Both the position numbers and the translations under genes were made by a program. 64,000 nucleotides of DNA from Dechloromonas sp. (GTDB lineage Bacteria; Pseudomonadota; Gammaproteobacteria; Burkholderiales; Rhodocyclaceae). Positions 52,133 to 62,011 of this stretch are shown here, piece by piece. Where the stretch lies: positions 80,016-144,015 of the forward strand of contig JAQUAX010000011.1 in the NCBI GenBank assembly GCA_028687035.1, given 5' to 3'. The notes below the pieces were generated by a model. That model made no database searches. It saw only the letters and a program-made list of their open reading frames with translations, and was not told where the DNA came from. Each line of letters begins with the position of its first letter. The stretch's first letter is position 1.

Positions 52133-52225
52133 TGGCGGAGACGGAGGGATTCGAACCCTCGATGCAGTTTTTGGCCGCATGCTCCCTTAGCAGGGGAGTG
52201 CCTTCGACCTCTCGGCCACGTCTCC
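52133..52225 (-). tRNA. tRNA-Ser (anticodon GCT)
   Basis: The 93-nt class II tRNA on the minus strand has acceptor GGAGACG/CGTCTCC, anticodon loop CTGCTAA between CTCCC and GGGAG, a long variable arm (CATGCGGCCAAAAACTGCAT) and an encoded CCA. It lies downstream of lysC. Confidence 0.97.
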
Positions 52226-52290
52226 TTACCTCTCGGCAACGAGGCGCGGATGATATAGCCTCCGCGCCCTTTGGTCAAACGACAAATCGA

Positions 52291-53511
52291 TTACTGGTCG
52301 AGACCGAAGGTACGGTGCAGCACGCGGACGGCAAGTTCCAGGTACTTTTCGTCGAGGACGACGGAAATCTTGATTTCCGAGGTGGAGATCATCTGGATGT
52401 TGATGCCTTCGTCGGCCAGCGCCTTGAACATCTTGGAAGCGACGCCCGGGTGCGAACGCATGCCGACGCCGACCGCGGAAACCTTGCAGATCTTGTTGTC
52501 GCCGGTGACTTCGCGCGCGCCCAGTTCGGCCTTGACCTTTTCCAGGATGCCCTGGGCCTTGGCGAATTCGCCGCGGTTGACGGTGAAGGAGAAGTCGGTG
52601 GTGCCGTCACGGCCGACGTTCTGGATGATCATGTCGACGTCGATGTTGGCTTCGGCGATCGAACCCAGGATCTGGTAGGCGATGCCCGGCTTGTCGGGAA
52701 CGCCGAGCATGGTCAGCTTGGCTTCGTCGCGATTGAAGGCGATACCGGAGATGATCGGTTGTTCCATGTTCTTGTCTTCCTCAACAGTGATCAGCGTGCC
52801 TTCCCCTTCGTCCTGGAAGCTGGAAAGAACGCGCAGTTTGACCTTGTACTTGCCGGCGAATTCGACCGAGCGGATCTGCAGCACCTTGGAGCCGAGGCTG
52901 GCCATTTCCAGCATTTCCTCGAAGGTGATGGTGTCGAGCTTCTTGGCTTCCGGCACGACGCGCGGGTCGGTCGTGTAGACGCCATCGACGTCGGTGTAGA
53001 TCTGGCACTCGTCGGCCTTCAGCGCAGCGGCCAGCGCGACGCCCGAGGTGTCGGAACCGCCGCGGCCCAGCGTGGTGATGTTGCCGAACTCGTCGACGCC
53101 CTGGAAGCCGGCGACGACGACGACCTTGCCGGCATCGAGGTCGCGGCGCATGTTGGATTCGTCGATCGACAGGATGCGCGCCTTGGTGAAGGTGCTGTCG
53201 GTCAGGACCTTGACCTGGCCGCCGGTGTAGCTGCGGGCCGGGACGCCGATTTCCAGCAGGGCCATGGACAGCAGGCCGATCGTGACCTGTTCGCCGGTCG
53301 AGCAGATCTGGTCGAGTTCGCGCGGGTCGGGGCTGGCCGAAATTTCCTTGGCCAGCGCGATCAGCTTGTTGGTTTCGCCGCTCATCGCGGAAACGACGAC
53401 GACGACCTGATGGCCCTGCGCGTGGAACTTGGCGACGCGCCGGGCGACATTCTTGATGCGCTCGGGGTTGCCGACCGAGGTGCCGCCGTATTTTTGAACA
53501 ATCAACGCCAT
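52291..53511 (-). CDS. lysC: Aspartate kinase
   Basis: This 406-residue monofunctional aspartokinase is the first step to lysine, threonine and methionine. The N-terminal VQKYGGTSVGNPERI is the kinase signature, with LGRGGSDTSGVALAAALKA for substrate binding. Two C-terminal ACT domains for feedback control follow (ITVEEDKNMEQPIISGIAF and VSAVGVGMRSHPGVASKMF). Length is typical. Confidence 0.96.
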   Translation of the reverse strand: MALIVQKYGGTSVGNPERIKNVARRVAKFHAQGHQVVVVVSAMSGETNKLIALAKEISASPDPRELDQICSTGEQVTIGLLSMALLEIGVPARSYTGGQVKVLTDSTFTKARILSIDESNMRRDLDAGKVVVVAGFQGVDEFGNITTLGRGGSDTSGVALAAALKADECQIYTDVDGVYTTDPRVVPEAKKLDTITFEEMLEMASLGSKVLQIRSVEFAGKYKVKLRVLSSFQDEGEGTLITVEEDKNMEQPIISGIAFNRDEAKLTMLGVPDKPGIAYQILGSIAEANIDVDMIIQNVGRDGTTDFSFTVNRGEFAKAQGILEKVKAELGAREVTGDNKICKVSAVGVGMRSHPGVASKMFKALADEGINIQMISTSEIKISVVLDEKYLELAVRVLHRTFGLDQ

Positions 53512-53540
53512 GGATTTGTCCGTTTAAACGTTGGAAACAT

Positions 53541-53580
53541 GAAAAAGAGGGTGGATTCTAACCCACCCTGCACTTTTTCA
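53541..53580 (-). promoter_or_regulatory. Terminator of the deacetylase gene overlapping a candidate lysC promoter
   Basis: On the minus strand AGGGTGG (53563-53569) pairs with CCACCCT (53548-53554), followed by CTTTTTC. The loop contains TAGAAT, a near-consensus -10; a weak -35 (TTCTGA) lies 17 bases before it. lysC starts 30 bases downstream, which leaves little other room for its promoter. Confidence 0.55.
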
Positions 53581-53594
53581 GAAGAATGAAGCCC

Positions 53595-54521
53595 TTACAG
53601 ATCGGCCAGGGCCCGCAGATGGGCGCCGACGCTGCGCGCCAGCGAGGTCATCACGTAACCGCCCTCGAGCATCGATACGATGCGCTTGTCGCAGAGTTCG
53701 GCGGCCAGTTGCTTCAGGTGCTCGGTGCACCAGCCGAAGTCCTTCTCGAACAGCTTCAGGCCACCCATGTCGTCTTCGTAATGAGCGTCGAAACCGGCCG
53801 AGATGAAGATCATCTGCGGCTTGAATTCCTTTAGGCGCGGCGTCCACACCTGCAGCACCGCGTCGCGGAATTCCTCGCCGCCGGAGCCGGCGGCCAGCGG
53901 CACGTTGCACATGTTGGCAGCCGGCTTGTCGGCGCCGCTGTACGGGTAGAAGGGATGCTGGAAGATGCTGCACATCAGCACCCGCTCGTCGCCGGCGAAG
54001 CAGTCTTCGGTGCCATTGCCGTGATGCACGTCGAAGTCGATGATCGCGACCCGTTCGAGGCCATGCACTTCGAGCGCATGGCGGGCGGCGACGCCGATGT
54101 TGTTGAAGAAGCAGAAGCCCATCGGATTCGCCTTCTCGGCGTGGTGGCCGGGCGGGCGGACGGCGCAGAAGGCGTTCTCGATTTCCTTCTTCATCACCAG
54201 GTCGACCGCGAGACAGCCGGCGCCGGCGGCACGCAGCGCGGCCGTCCAGGTATGCGGGTTCATCGCGGTGTCGGGATCGAGGTGGACGACGCCCATTTCC
54301 GGCGAGGCCCGCTTCAGGCGCTCGAGGTGCGAGGCCGGATGGACGCGCAGCAACTGCTCGAAGGTGGCCAGCGGGGCGTCGTAATAGACGAAATAGGCAT
54401 CGATACCCTGGGCGATCAGGTGATCGTTGATCGCGGTCAGGCGTTGCGGGCATTCCGGGTGATGCGACCCCATGTCGTGCAACTGGCAGTCGCGATGGGT
54501 GATGAAGGCAGTGGTGGTCAC
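53595..54521 (-). CDS. Histone deacetylase/AcuC/AphA-family hydrolase
   Basis: The GTG at 54521 was chosen (GAGAGAG ribosome site). The 308-residue zinc hydrolase has the catalytic and metal motifs RPPGHHAEKANPMGFCFFNN, IDFDVHHGNGTEDCF and FISAGFDAHYEDDMGG. Bacterial members deacetylate acetyl-lysines, polyamines or other amides; the substrate is unknown. It is followed by a terminator and diverges from moxR. Confidence 0.9.
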   Translation of the reverse strand: MTTTAFITHRDCQLHDMGSHHPECPQRLTAINDHLIAQGIDAYFVYYDAPLATFEQLLRVHPASHLERLKRASPEMGVVHLDPDTAMNPHTWTAALRAAGAGCLAVDLVMKKEIENAFCAVRPPGHHAEKANPMGFCFFNNIGVAARHALEVHGLERVAIIDFDVHHGNGTEDCFAGDERVLMCSIFQHPFYPYSGADKPAANMCNVPLAAGSGGEEFRDAVLQVWTPRLKEFKPQMIFISAGFDAHYEDDMGGLKLFEKDFGWCTEHLKQLAAELCDKRIVSMLEGGYVMTSLARSVGAHLRALADL

Positions 54522-54641
54522 TTGTTCTCTCTCTGCGGTCCGGCGCACTGCGGTGCGCTCGTCGAAGTTTCATTATCGTCCCATTCCGAGCGGCCCTTCA
54601 AGCATTAGAATCGGTTTTGACATATCTGACGGAATTCGACC

Positions 54642-55589
54642 ATGCGCCTGCCCGATCTCGCTTCCCTCGCCGCCGCGCCGCGCCCCTTCGACCCGGTGCT
54701 GGCCCGGGCCGGCGAGGTGATCCGCGGCAAGGACGAGGCGATCCGGCTGGCGCTGGCCTGCCTGCTCGCCGGCGGCCACCTGCTGATCGAGGACCTGCCG
54801 GGCATGGGCAAGACGACGCTGGCGCACACGCTGGCCCGGCTGCTCGGCCTGCAGTTCTCGCGCATCCAGTTCACCAGCGACCTGCTGCCGGCCGACATCA
54901 CCGGCGTCTCGATCTTCGAGCGCGAGCGGGGCGAATTCCGCTTCCTGCCCGGCCCGCTGTTCGCGCAGCTGGTGCTGGCCGACGAGATCAACCGGGCGAC
55001 GCCGAAAACCCAGAGCGCGCTGCTCGAGGCGATGGAGGAGCGCCAGGTCACCGCCGAGGGCCAGACGCGCGAGCTGCCGACGCCCTTCTTCGTGATCGCG
55101 ACGCAGAACCCGGCACACCAGATCGGCACCTTCCCGCTGCCGGAATCGCAGCTCGACCGATTCCTGATGCGCATCGAACTGGGCTACCCGGACCCGGCCG
55201 CCGAACGCAGCCTGCTCGCCGCCGGCGGTCAGCGAGCCCGCGCCGAGCGCCTGCCGGCGCTGCTCGCCGCCGACGACTTGGCGAAGGCGCAGCAGGCCGT
55301 CGCCGGCGTCCATGTCTCGCCAGCCCTGATCGACTACGTGCAGGCGCTGCTCGCCGCGACGCGGCGCGACCCGTCCTTCCAGCACGGACTGTCGCCGCGC
55401 GCCGGGCTGGCGCTGATCGCCGCGGCGCGCGCCTGGGCCTGGCTGGCCGGGCGCGACCTGGCGCTGCCCGACGACGTCCAGGCGGTGCTGCCCGCGGTCG
55501 CCTGCCACCGCCTGCGCGCGCTGCCCGGCGGCGGCTACGCGCGCCCCGAGGACATCGCGGCACTGATCCGCAGCGTCCCCATTCCCTGA
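54642..55589 (+). CDS. MoxR-family AAA+ ATPase
   Basis: This 315-residue AAA_3 ATPase has the P-loop EDLPGMGKTTLAHTLA, Walker B LVLADEINRATPKTQSALLE and sensor IATQNPAHQIGTFPLPESQL (each within 20 residues). MoxR proteins act as chaperones for partners that often include a DUF58 protein; here DUF58 and a transglutaminase follow in one operon. Confidence 0.93.
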   Translation: MRLPDLASLAAAPRPFDPVLARAGEVIRGKDEAIRLALACLLAGGHLLIEDLPGMGKTTLAHTLARLLGLQFSRIQFTSDLLPADITGVSIFERERGEFRFLPGPLFAQLVLADEINRATPKTQSALLEAMEERQVTAEGQTRELPTPFFVIATQNPAHQIGTFPLPESQLDRFLMRIELGYPDPAAERSLLAAGGQRARAERLPALLAADDLAKAQQAVAGVHVSPALIDYVQALLAATRRDPSFQHGLSPRAGLALIAAARAWAWLAGRDLALPDDVQAVLPAVACHRLRALPGGGYARPEDIAALIRSVPIP

Positions 55590-55594
55590 ATCCG

Positions 55595-56548
55595 ATGCGC
55601 CTCGCCGCCCGTCTCGCCCAGAGCCTGTTCCGCTGGCGCAGCGACGGCACGGCCCCGTTCCGGCTCGGCCAGCGCCGCATCTTCATGCTGCCCACCCGCG
55701 GCGGCCTGCTCTACGCCGCCGCGCTGCTCGTGATGCTGATCGGCGCGATCAACTACAACCTGGCGCTCGGCCATGCACTGGTCTTCCTGCTCGCCGGGCT
55801 CGGCCTGACCGGCATGGTGCATACCTTCCGCAACCTGCACGGCCTCGAAATCGCGCCCGGCCGCGTCGAACCGGTGTTCGCCGGCGAAACGGCGCAGTTC
55901 GAACTGCTTTTGTCCAGCGACCGGCCGGCGCCGCGCTGCGGCCTGCGGCTCGCCGCCCTCGGCGGCGACACCGTCGAGACCGCGGTCGACGGCGGTGCCG
56001 GACGCAAAATCGCGGTGCCCCTGCCCGGCCGCCGCCGCGGCTGGCTGGAATTGCCGCGCGTTCGGCTGTCCACCGTCTATCCGCTCGGCCTGTTCACGGC
56101 CTGGAGCTACCTGCAGCCGGCGATGCGCTGCCTGGTCTATCCGGCGCCGCACCCGATACCGCTGCCCGCCCCGGCCCCCGCGGCGACCGGCGGGACGGCG
56201 GGCGGCGCCGGCGGCGACGAGGACTTCGCCGGCTTCCGCGCGCGCCAGCCCGGCGACTCGCCGCGCCACGTCGCCTGGAAGGCCGCCGCCCGCGAGACCG
56301 GCGACCGGCCGCTGCTGATCAAGCAGTTCGCCGGCGGCAGCGACGGCGAGTTGCGTCTCGACTGGGCGTCGACCGCGGAATTCGGCGACACGGAAAGCCG
56401 GATCTCGGTGCTGGCCGGCTGGGTCGTCGCGGCCGACGAAGCCGGCCTGCGTCATGCGCTGAACCTGCCCGGACAGTCGGTGGCCGCCGGCTTGGGCCCG
56501 GCGCATCGCCGCCGCTGCCTGGAAACCCTGGCGCTGTGGTCGCCATGA
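55595..56548 (+). CDS. DUF58-domain membrane protein
   Basis: This 317-residue protein has two adjacent membrane helices (GLLYAAALLVMLIGAINYNL, LGHALVFLLAGLGLTGMVHT) and a DUF58 domain late in the chain (GDEDFAGFRARQPGDSPRHV). The pairing of MoxR and DUF58 is conserved in bacteria, with unknown biochemical function. It is 5 bases after moxR and overlaps the transglutaminase gene by 4 (ATGA). Confidence 0.85.
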   Translation: MRLAARLAQSLFRWRSDGTAPFRLGQRRIFMLPTRGGLLYAAALLVMLIGAINYNLALGHALVFLLAGLGLTGMVHTFRNLHGLEIAPGRVEPVFAGETAQFELLLSSDRPAPRCGLRLAALGGDTVETAVDGGAGRKIAVPLPGRRRGWLELPRVRLSTVYPLGLFTAWSYLQPAMRCLVYPAPHPIPLPAPAPAATGGTAGGAGGDEDFAGFRARQPGDSPRHVAWKAAARETGDRPLLIKQFAGGSDGELRLDWASTAEFGDTESRISVLAGWVVAADEAGLRHALNLPGQSVAAGLGPAHRRRCLETLALWSP

Positions 56549-58500
56549 CCCGGCCGCCCGCCGAAACGCTGGAACGCGGCGCGACCCCGTGGCTGTTCGC
56601 CGCCGCGCTCGCCGCCGTGCTGCCGCACGCGGCGCACCAGCCGGCCTGGCTGAGCGTCGCCGCCGCGCTGCTCTTCGCATGGTCGGCCGGGCTGTGGTGG
56701 CGCGATGGCCGCTTGCCCGGGCGCTGGCCGCTCGCGGCGCTGGTCGCCGCCGGCTGCGCCGGAATCCTGTTCGAATTCCGCACGCTGTTCGGACGCGACG
56801 CCGGGGTCGCGCTGCTCGTCGTTCTGACTGCGCTGAAGCTGCTCGAGATGCGCAGCCGGCGCGACGCGACCGTCGTCGTCACGCTCGGCTATTTCCTGTT
56901 GCTGACGCATTTCCTGTACGCCCAGGACATCCCGGCCGGACTCTGGCTGCCCGTCGCGCTGTGCCTGCTGACCGCGGCGCTGATCCGCCTGCACGGCGGC
57001 AGCGCGGCCGGCGGGCCGCGCCGCGTGCTGGGCCAGGCCGCGCTGCTGTGCGTGCAGTCGCTGCCCTTCATGCTGGTTCTGTTCGTCCTGTTCCCCCGGG
57101 TCAGCGGGCCGCTGTGGGGGCTGCCGCAGGATGCGCACGCCGGGCTGACCGGGCTGTCCGAGACGATGACGCCGGGCAGCATCGCCGACCTCGTGCAGAA
57201 CGGCGAACTGGCCTTCAGCGTGCGTTTCGACGGCGCGATTCCGCCGCGCGACAAGTTGTACTGGCGCGGCCCGGTGCTCGAGCACTACGACGGGCGGACC
57301 TGGCGGCCGCATCCGGGGCGTCAGCCGGCGCCGCGCGTCGAGGCGAGGTCGGCGCCGCTGGGCTACGAGACGACGCTGGAACCGCACCGGCAGACCTTGC
57401 TGCTCGCACTCGATGCGCCGACCGCGTTGCCGCCGGATTTCGCGGTCGACGGCACGTTGACCGCGAAAAGGCTGCAGCCGCTGGTCGAGCGCCGGCGCTT
57501 CCGGGCAGCGGCCAGCCTCGACTACCGCTACAACGCCGACGAGAGCCCGGTCAGCCTGCGCCGCAACCTGGCGCTGCCACCCGGGCGCAATCCGCAGGCC
57601 CGGGCGCTGGCCGAAAGCTGGCGGACCGGGGAAAACGGTCCCGACGGCGTGATCCGGCGCGCGCTGGCCCTGTTCGGCAGCCGCGATTTCGCCTACACGC
57701 TGCAACCGCCGCTGCTCGGCGAGCAGCCGATCGACGATTTCCTGTTCACGACCCGGCGCGGCTTCTGCGAGCACTACGCCGCCGCCTTCGTCGTGCTGAT
57801 GCGGGCCGCCGGCATCCCGGCCCGGGTCGTCACCGGCTACCAGGGCGGCGAAGCCAACCCCGTCGACGGCTACCTGGTCGTCCGCCAGTCCGATGCGCAT
57901 GCCTGGGCCGAGGTGTGGCTGGCCGGCGAAGGCTGGCGGCGCGTCGACCCGACCTCGGCGGTCGCCCCGGAACGCGTCGAGACCGGCGTCGCCGCCGCCC
58001 TGTCGGCCGGCGAACCGCTGCCGGCGCTGGTCCGCGTGCGCGCCGACTGGCTGCGTACGCTGCGCTACCGCTGGGAAGCCCTGAACAACGCGTGGAACCA
58101 GCACGTGATCGGCTACGACGAGCGCCGCCAGCGCGAACTGCTCGGCCGTTTCGGATTTCCCGACATCGACTGGCGCGGCCTGGCGGCCGCGCTGGGCGCC
58201 GGTTGCGGACTGCTGCTGCTCGCGCTGCTCGGCTGGGCGCTCTACCGCCGGCCGCGGCACGAGCCGGTGCAGGCGCTGTGGCGCAAGGCGCTGCGACAGC
58301 TGGCGCGAAGCGGGGTAGACTGCGCGCCCTGGGAAACCCCTGTCGCCCTCGCCCGCCGCGTCCGCGAACGGGCGCCGGCCCTCGCCGCGGATTTCGAGGC
58401 GGTCGCCGCCGCCTACCTGCGCGCCCGCTACGGCCCCGACGGCGACCTCGCCATCCTGCGCGCCGCCGTCGCGCGCCTGTCCTCACGGAGAAGAACTTGA
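56545..58500 (+). CDS. TgpA-type transglutaminase-like membrane protein (DUF3488 + transglutaminase)
   Basis: This 651-residue protein has an N-terminal set of about five membrane helices, a periplasmic transglutaminase-like domain with the catalytic Cys-His-Asp pattern (TRRGFCEHYAAAFVVLMRAA, then DAHAWAEVWL and RVDPTSAVAP), a further membrane helix (GCGLLLLALLGWALY) and a cytoplasmic C-terminal domain. The Pseudomonas relative TgpA is essential for viability. The ATG at 56545 is set by the ATGA overlap; a GTG at 56536 is possible. Confidence 0.9.
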   Translation: MTRPPAETLERGATPWLFAAALAAVLPHAAHQPAWLSVAAALLFAWSAGLWWRDGRLPGRWPLAALVAAGCAGILFEFRTLFGRDAGVALLVVLTALKLLEMRSRRDATVVVTLGYFLLLTHFLYAQDIPAGLWLPVALCLLTAALIRLHGGSAAGGPRRVLGQAALLCVQSLPFMLVLFVLFPRVSGPLWGLPQDAHAGLTGLSETMTPGSIADLVQNGELAFSVRFDGAIPPRDKLYWRGPVLEHYDGRTWRPHPGRQPAPRVEARSAPLGYETTLEPHRQTLLLALDAPTALPPDFAVDGTLTAKRLQPLVERRRFRAAASLDYRYNADESPVSLRRNLALPPGRNPQARALAESWRTGENGPDGVIRRALALFGSRDFAYTLQPPLLGEQPIDDFLFTTRRGFCEHYAAAFVVLMRAAGIPARVVTGYQGGEANPVDGYLVVRQSDAHAWAEVWLAGEGWRRVDPTSAVAPERVETGVAAALSAGEPLPALVRVRADWLRTLRYRWEALNNAWNQHVIGYDERRQRELLGRFGFPDIDWRGLAAALGAGCGLLLLALLGWALYRRPRHEPVQALWRKALRQLARSGVDCAPWETPVALARRVRERAPALAADFEAVAAAYLRARYGPDGDLAILRAAVARLSSRRRT

Positions 58501-59528
58501 AGTCTGTCCTCGGCCCCCTGCTGCTGGCGATCGCCGCCGCAAGCCACGCCGCCCCGCCCGCCCCGAGCTTCGCCGACGACGCCGACGTCGTCGCGTTCGC
58601 GCGCGATCTCGGCGTCCGCCACGCTTTCGACAGCGACGCGCTGCTCGCGCAATTCGCCCGCATCCGCCCCAACGAGCGCGTGCTGCAGCTGATCCGCCCG
58701 CCGGTCTCGCCGACGCAGCGCTCGTGGGAGCGCTACCGTGCCCGCTTCCTGAACGAGCGGCGGATCGACGGCGGCATCCGCTTCTGGGAGGAAAACCACG
58801 CCCGGCTGATCAAGGCCAGCGCGCTGTACGGCGTGCCCGAGGAAATCATCGTCGCGATCATCGGCGTCGAAACCGAATACGGCCGCAACACCGGCGGCTT
58901 CCGCGTGCTCGAGGCGCTCGCCACGCTGGCCTTCCGCTACCCGCCGCGCGCCGAATTCTTCCGCACCGAACTCGAACAGTTCCTGCTGCTCGCCCGCGAG
59001 AACGAGCTCGATTCGCTGGCCGTCAAGGGCTCGTACGCCGGCGCGATCGGCATTCCGCAATTCATGCCGGGCAGCCAGCGCCGCTACGCGGTGGATTTCG
59101 ACGGCGACGCCCGCGTCGACCTGTCGGGCAGCGTGGACGACGCGATCGGCAGCGTCGCCCGCTTCCTCGAACAGCACGGCTGGCAGGCCGGACAGCCGGT
59201 CGCCGTGCCGGCCTTCACGAACGAGACGCCGGACCCGGCCTGGATCGAGGCCGGCATCCGGCCCAGCCTGAAGGCTGCCGACCTCGCCACGCGCGGCGTC
59301 GCCAGCCGGGCGCCCGGCGATGCGACGGTGGCGCTGATCGACCTCGCGTCGCCCGGATCGGAAACGGAATACTGGCTGGGCTTCGAGAATTTCTACGTGA
59401 TCACCCGCTACAACCGCTCGAGCTTCTACGCGATGTCGGTGTTCCAGCTGGCCGAGGAAATCCGCGCCGGGTTCTGCGCCCGGCAGCCGGCTACAACAGC
59501 GAGTCCCGGGAAATATTGCCGCGCTTGA
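58497..59528 (+). CDS. mltB: Membrane-bound lytic murein transglycosylase B-type
   Basis: This 343-residue murein transglycosylase starts with a TTG that overlaps the preceding stop (TTGA), with GGAG upstream. A signal peptide follows (GPLLLAIAAASHA); there is no lipobox, so it is a soluble SltB/MltB form. The catalytic Glu is in IIGVETEYGRNTGG, and GAIGIPQFMPGSQRRYAVDF is the family signature. Its 3' end overlaps convergent rpoS by 38 bases. Confidence 0.9.
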   Translation: MKSVLGPLLLAIAAASHAAPPAPSFADDADVVAFARDLGVRHAFDSDALLAQFARIRPNERVLQLIRPPVSPTQRSWERYRARFLNERRIDGGIRFWEENHARLIKASALYGVPEEIIVAIIGVETEYGRNTGGFRVLEALATLAFRYPPRAEFFRTELEQFLLLARENELDSLAVKGSYAGAIGIPQFMPGSQRRYAVDFDGDARVDLSGSVDDAIGSVARFLEQHGWQAGQPVAVPAFTNETPDPAWIEAGIRPSLKAADLATRGVASRAPGDATVALIDLASPGSETEYWLGFENFYVITRYNRSSFYAMSVFQLAEEIRAGFCARQPATTASPGKYCRA

Positions 59529-60420
59529 TGATCTTGCGCAGCCGATCGAGGGCTTCCATCTGGATCTGGCGGACCCGCTCGCGGGTCAGCCCGAGTTCGC
59601 CGGCGATGCAGTCCAGCGTCGAGACATCGATGCCATTCAGGCCGTAGCGGCGCTCGATGATCTGGCGCTGGCGATCGGTCAGCTGACCGAGCCAGTCCTC
59701 GAGCAGCGAGCCGATCTCGCTCGAATGCAGCAGCGATTCGGGATCGCTGCTGCCGTCGTCGGCGATGATCTCGGCCATCGTGTGGTTGGGGTCGATCTCG
59801 AGCGGCGCGTCGAGCGACGCGATGTGCTCGTTCAGCGACAGCGTGCGCCGGACGTCGTCGACCGGCCGGTCGATCAGCGCGGCGACGCGTTCCACGGTCG
59901 ACTCCCGGCTTTCGGCCGATTCGAGGTGGCGCATCGCGCGCAGCACGACGTTGATTTCCTTGACGACATGCACCGGCAGCCGGATGGTCCGCGACTGGTT
60001 CATGATGCCGCGCTCGATGCTCTGGCGTATCCACCAGGTCGCATAGGTCGAGAAGCGGAAGCCGCGCTCCGGATCGAACTTCTCCAGCGCATGGATCAGG
60101 CCGAGGTTGCCCTCCTCGATCAGGTCGAGCAGAGGAATCCCGCGGTTCAGGTAATGCTTGGCGATATTCACGACGAGCCGCAGGTTGTGCTCGATCATCT
60201 TCTGGCGGGCGGCGAAATCGCCGGCCCGCACGCGGCGCGTCGTCGCCAGTTCCTCGCCCGGGGTCAGCAGCGGCTTGGCGCCGATCTCGTTGAGGTAGAG
60301 CTGGGTGACGTCCTCGAGCAGCTCGATCTCCGGCGCGACCGGCTCCGGCTCGGGCAGCACCGCGTCGTCGGGCTGGCCGTCGAATTCTTCGTCGTCGAGG
60401 GTGTCGCCGACCTGGGTCAT
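59491..60420 (-). CDS. rpoS: RNA polymerase sigma factor RpoS
   Basis: This 309-residue sigma factor of the RpoS type directs stationary-phase and stress transcription. Region 1.2 (DVTQLYLNEIGAKPLLTPGE), region 2 (NLGLIHALEKFDPERGFRFS, ATWWIRQSIERGIM) and region 4 (GLTRERVRQIQMEALDRLRK) are intact. An acidic N-terminus of about 35 residues precedes region 1.2. It is last in surE-pcm-nlpD-rpoS and overlaps nlpD by 4 bases. Confidence 0.93.
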   Translation of the reverse strand: MTQVGDTLDDEEFDGQPDDAVLPEPEPVAPEIELLEDVTQLYLNEIGAKPLLTPGEELATTRRVRAGDFAARQKMIEHNLRLVVNIAKHYLNRGIPLLDLIEEGNLGLIHALEKFDPERGFRFSTYATWWIRQSIERGIMNQSRTIRLPVHVVKEINVVLRAMRHLESAESRESTVERVAALIDRPVDDVRRTLSLNEHIASLDAPLEIDPNHTMAEIIADDGSSDPESLLHSSEIGSLLEDWLGQLTDRQRQIIERRYGLNGIDVSTLDCIAGELGLTRERVRQIQMEALDRLRKIIKRGNISRDSLL

Positions 60421-61355
60421 CGCTTGGGCAGGTAAGCGGCCGGATCGACCGGCTTGCCGTTCTTGCGGATTTCGAAATGCAGCTTGACCATGTCGGCGTC
60501 GGTGCTGCCCATCTCGGCGATCTTCTGGCCGCGGCTGACCGTCTGGCCTTCCTTGACCAGAATCTTGCGGTTGTGCGCGTAGGCCGACAGGAAGGTCGCG
60601 TTGTGCTTGACGATGACCAGTTCGCCGTAGCCGCGCAGCCCGCTGCCGGCATAGACGACCTTGCCGTCGCCGGCCGCGAGCACCGGATCGCCGGCCTTGC
60701 CGACGAGGTCCAGGCCCTTGTTGCCGGATTCGCTATAGACCCCGATCACCTTGCCCGGCGCCGGCCAGTGCCACGGCACGTCGTCCGGCGAGGCGGGAGT
60801 CGCGGCGGCCGGCGGCGTGGCTTCGGGCCGGGTAGCGGAAGCGGCGGGCGCATTGCCGGCCGGGGCGGCAGACGGGTTGAAGCGGGCGTAGGCTTCGTCG
60901 GAGTACGGCTCCTTGCCGACTCTCGGCTCGCGCTTCAGCTTGCCGTTGTCGGCCGGCACCGCGGGCGGCAGCGCAGCCTGAACTGCGGTCGAAGCCGAAG
61001 GCTGGTCCAGCGGGCGGGACTCGATGCCGCCGCCGATCGCGACCGGATTGGCGACGACCGCGCCGGACGTCTCGGGCGGGGCCGGCGGCGCGACGCGCAG
61101 GGATTGCCCCTCCTTGATCGCCGACGGGTTGGCCAGTCCGTTCCAGGCAGCGACGTCGCGGTAATCGACGCCATGCTCCTGCGCGATCCGGTACAGCGTG
61201 TCGCCGCGCTTGACCGTGTAATACCCCGGCCCGGTCGGCTGCGGCGCGCCGCGGCTCTGCGCCGTCGACGAACGGTCGACCGCCGCCACCGGAGGCTGGG
61301 AAAAACAACCGGCCAACAGCAGGCCGGACGACAGGACAGCGACAACTCGAATCAT
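60417..61355 (-). CDS. nlpD: NlpD-type LysM/M23 murein hydrolase activator lipoprotein
   Basis: This 312-residue lipoprotein (lipobox GLLLAGC, Cys at 17) has a LysM domain ([20 protein letters not shown]), a Pro/Ala-rich linker, and an M23 domain ([20 protein letters not shown]). The HxxxD and HxH zinc motifs of active M23 enzymes are degenerate (NKGLDL where HxGxD is expected; KLHFEIR retained), as in NlpD/EnvC activators. In other bacteria rpoS promoters lie inside nlpD. Confidence 0.9.
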   Translation of the reverse strand: MIRVVAVLSSGLLLAGCFSQPPVAAVDRSSTAQSRGAPQPTGPGYYTVKRGDTLYRIAQEHGVDYRDVAAWNGLANPSAIKEGQSLRVAPPAPPETSGAVVANPVAIGGGIESRPLDQPSASTAVQAALPPAVPADNGKLKREPRVGKEPYSDEAYARFNPSAAPAGNAPAASATRPEATPPAAATPASPDDVPWHWPAPGKVIGVYSESGNKGLDLVGKAGDPVLAAGDGKVVYAGSGLRGYGELVIVKHNATFLSAYAHNRKILVKEGQTVSRGQKIAEMGSTDADMVKLHFEIRKNGKPVDPAAYLPKR

Positions 61356-62011
61356 TGGACTCCTGGCAACAGCGGGACGAAGCGCACGGCATCGAGCCGC
61401 GTTTCGACAAATCCCTGGGGCGTTCGTTCGATAAGGCGAAGATACTGCTCCGCCGCCCCGACTGGCAAGACCAGGCGGCCGCCTTCGCGCAACTGGGCGA
61501 GCAGCGCCGGCGGAATCTGGCTGCCTGCCGCGGCGACGATGATGCTGTCGAAAGGAGCGGCCTCCGGCAAGCCGAGCAGGCCGTCGGCATGCTTCAGGCG
61601 GACGTTGAACTGCTGCAGCGTGCGCATGTTGGCCTTCGCCTTGTCGAGCAGCGGCGCCAGGCGTTCGACGGCGTACACCTCGTTGGTCAGCTGGGCCAGC
61701 ACGGCAGCCTGGTAGCCGCAGCCGGCACCGATCTCGAGGGTCTTGCCCAGACCGGGACGGCCGTTGAGCAGCAGTTCGATCATCCGGGCGACGACGTAGG
61801 GCTGGGAGATCGTCTGGCCCAGCCCGAGCGGCAACGCGGTGTCCTCGTAGGCCCGCGACGCGAGGGCTTCCTCGATGAAGACGTGGCGGGGCACGGCGGC
61901 CATCGCACGCAGCACCGCCTCGTTCTTGATGCCCTGTTCGCGCAGGCGGTCGATCATCCGCGCACGAGTGCGCTGCGAAGTCATTCCGATCCCGTGCAGT
62001 GCCGCCATCAT
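61352..62011 (-). CDS. pcm: Protein-L-isoaspartate O-methyltransferase
   Basis: This 219-residue SAM-dependent repair enzyme methylates isoaspartate in damaged proteins. The signatures are [20 protein letters not shown] and the SAM motif [18 protein letters not shown]. Several in-frame ATGs near the N-terminus make the exact start uncertain. Overlaps surE and nlpD by 4 bases each (ATGA). Confidence 0.93.
   Translation of the reverse strand: MMAALHGIGMTSQRTRARMIDRLREQGIKNEAVLRAMAAVPRHVFIEEALASRAYEDTALPLGLGQTISQPYVVARMIELLLNGRPGLGKTLEIGAGCGYQAAVLAQLTNEVYAVERLAPLLDKAKANMRTLQQFNVRLKHADGLLGLPEAAPFDSIIVAAAGSQIPPALLAQLREGGRLVLPVGAAEQYLRLIERTPQGFVETRLDAVRFVPLLPGVQ

Noticed and set aside
60417..61355. 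Active M23 endopeptidase
   Set aside because: The zinc ligand motif HxGxD is replaced by NKGLDL, so an activator role as in NlpD/EnvC is more likely than catalysis.
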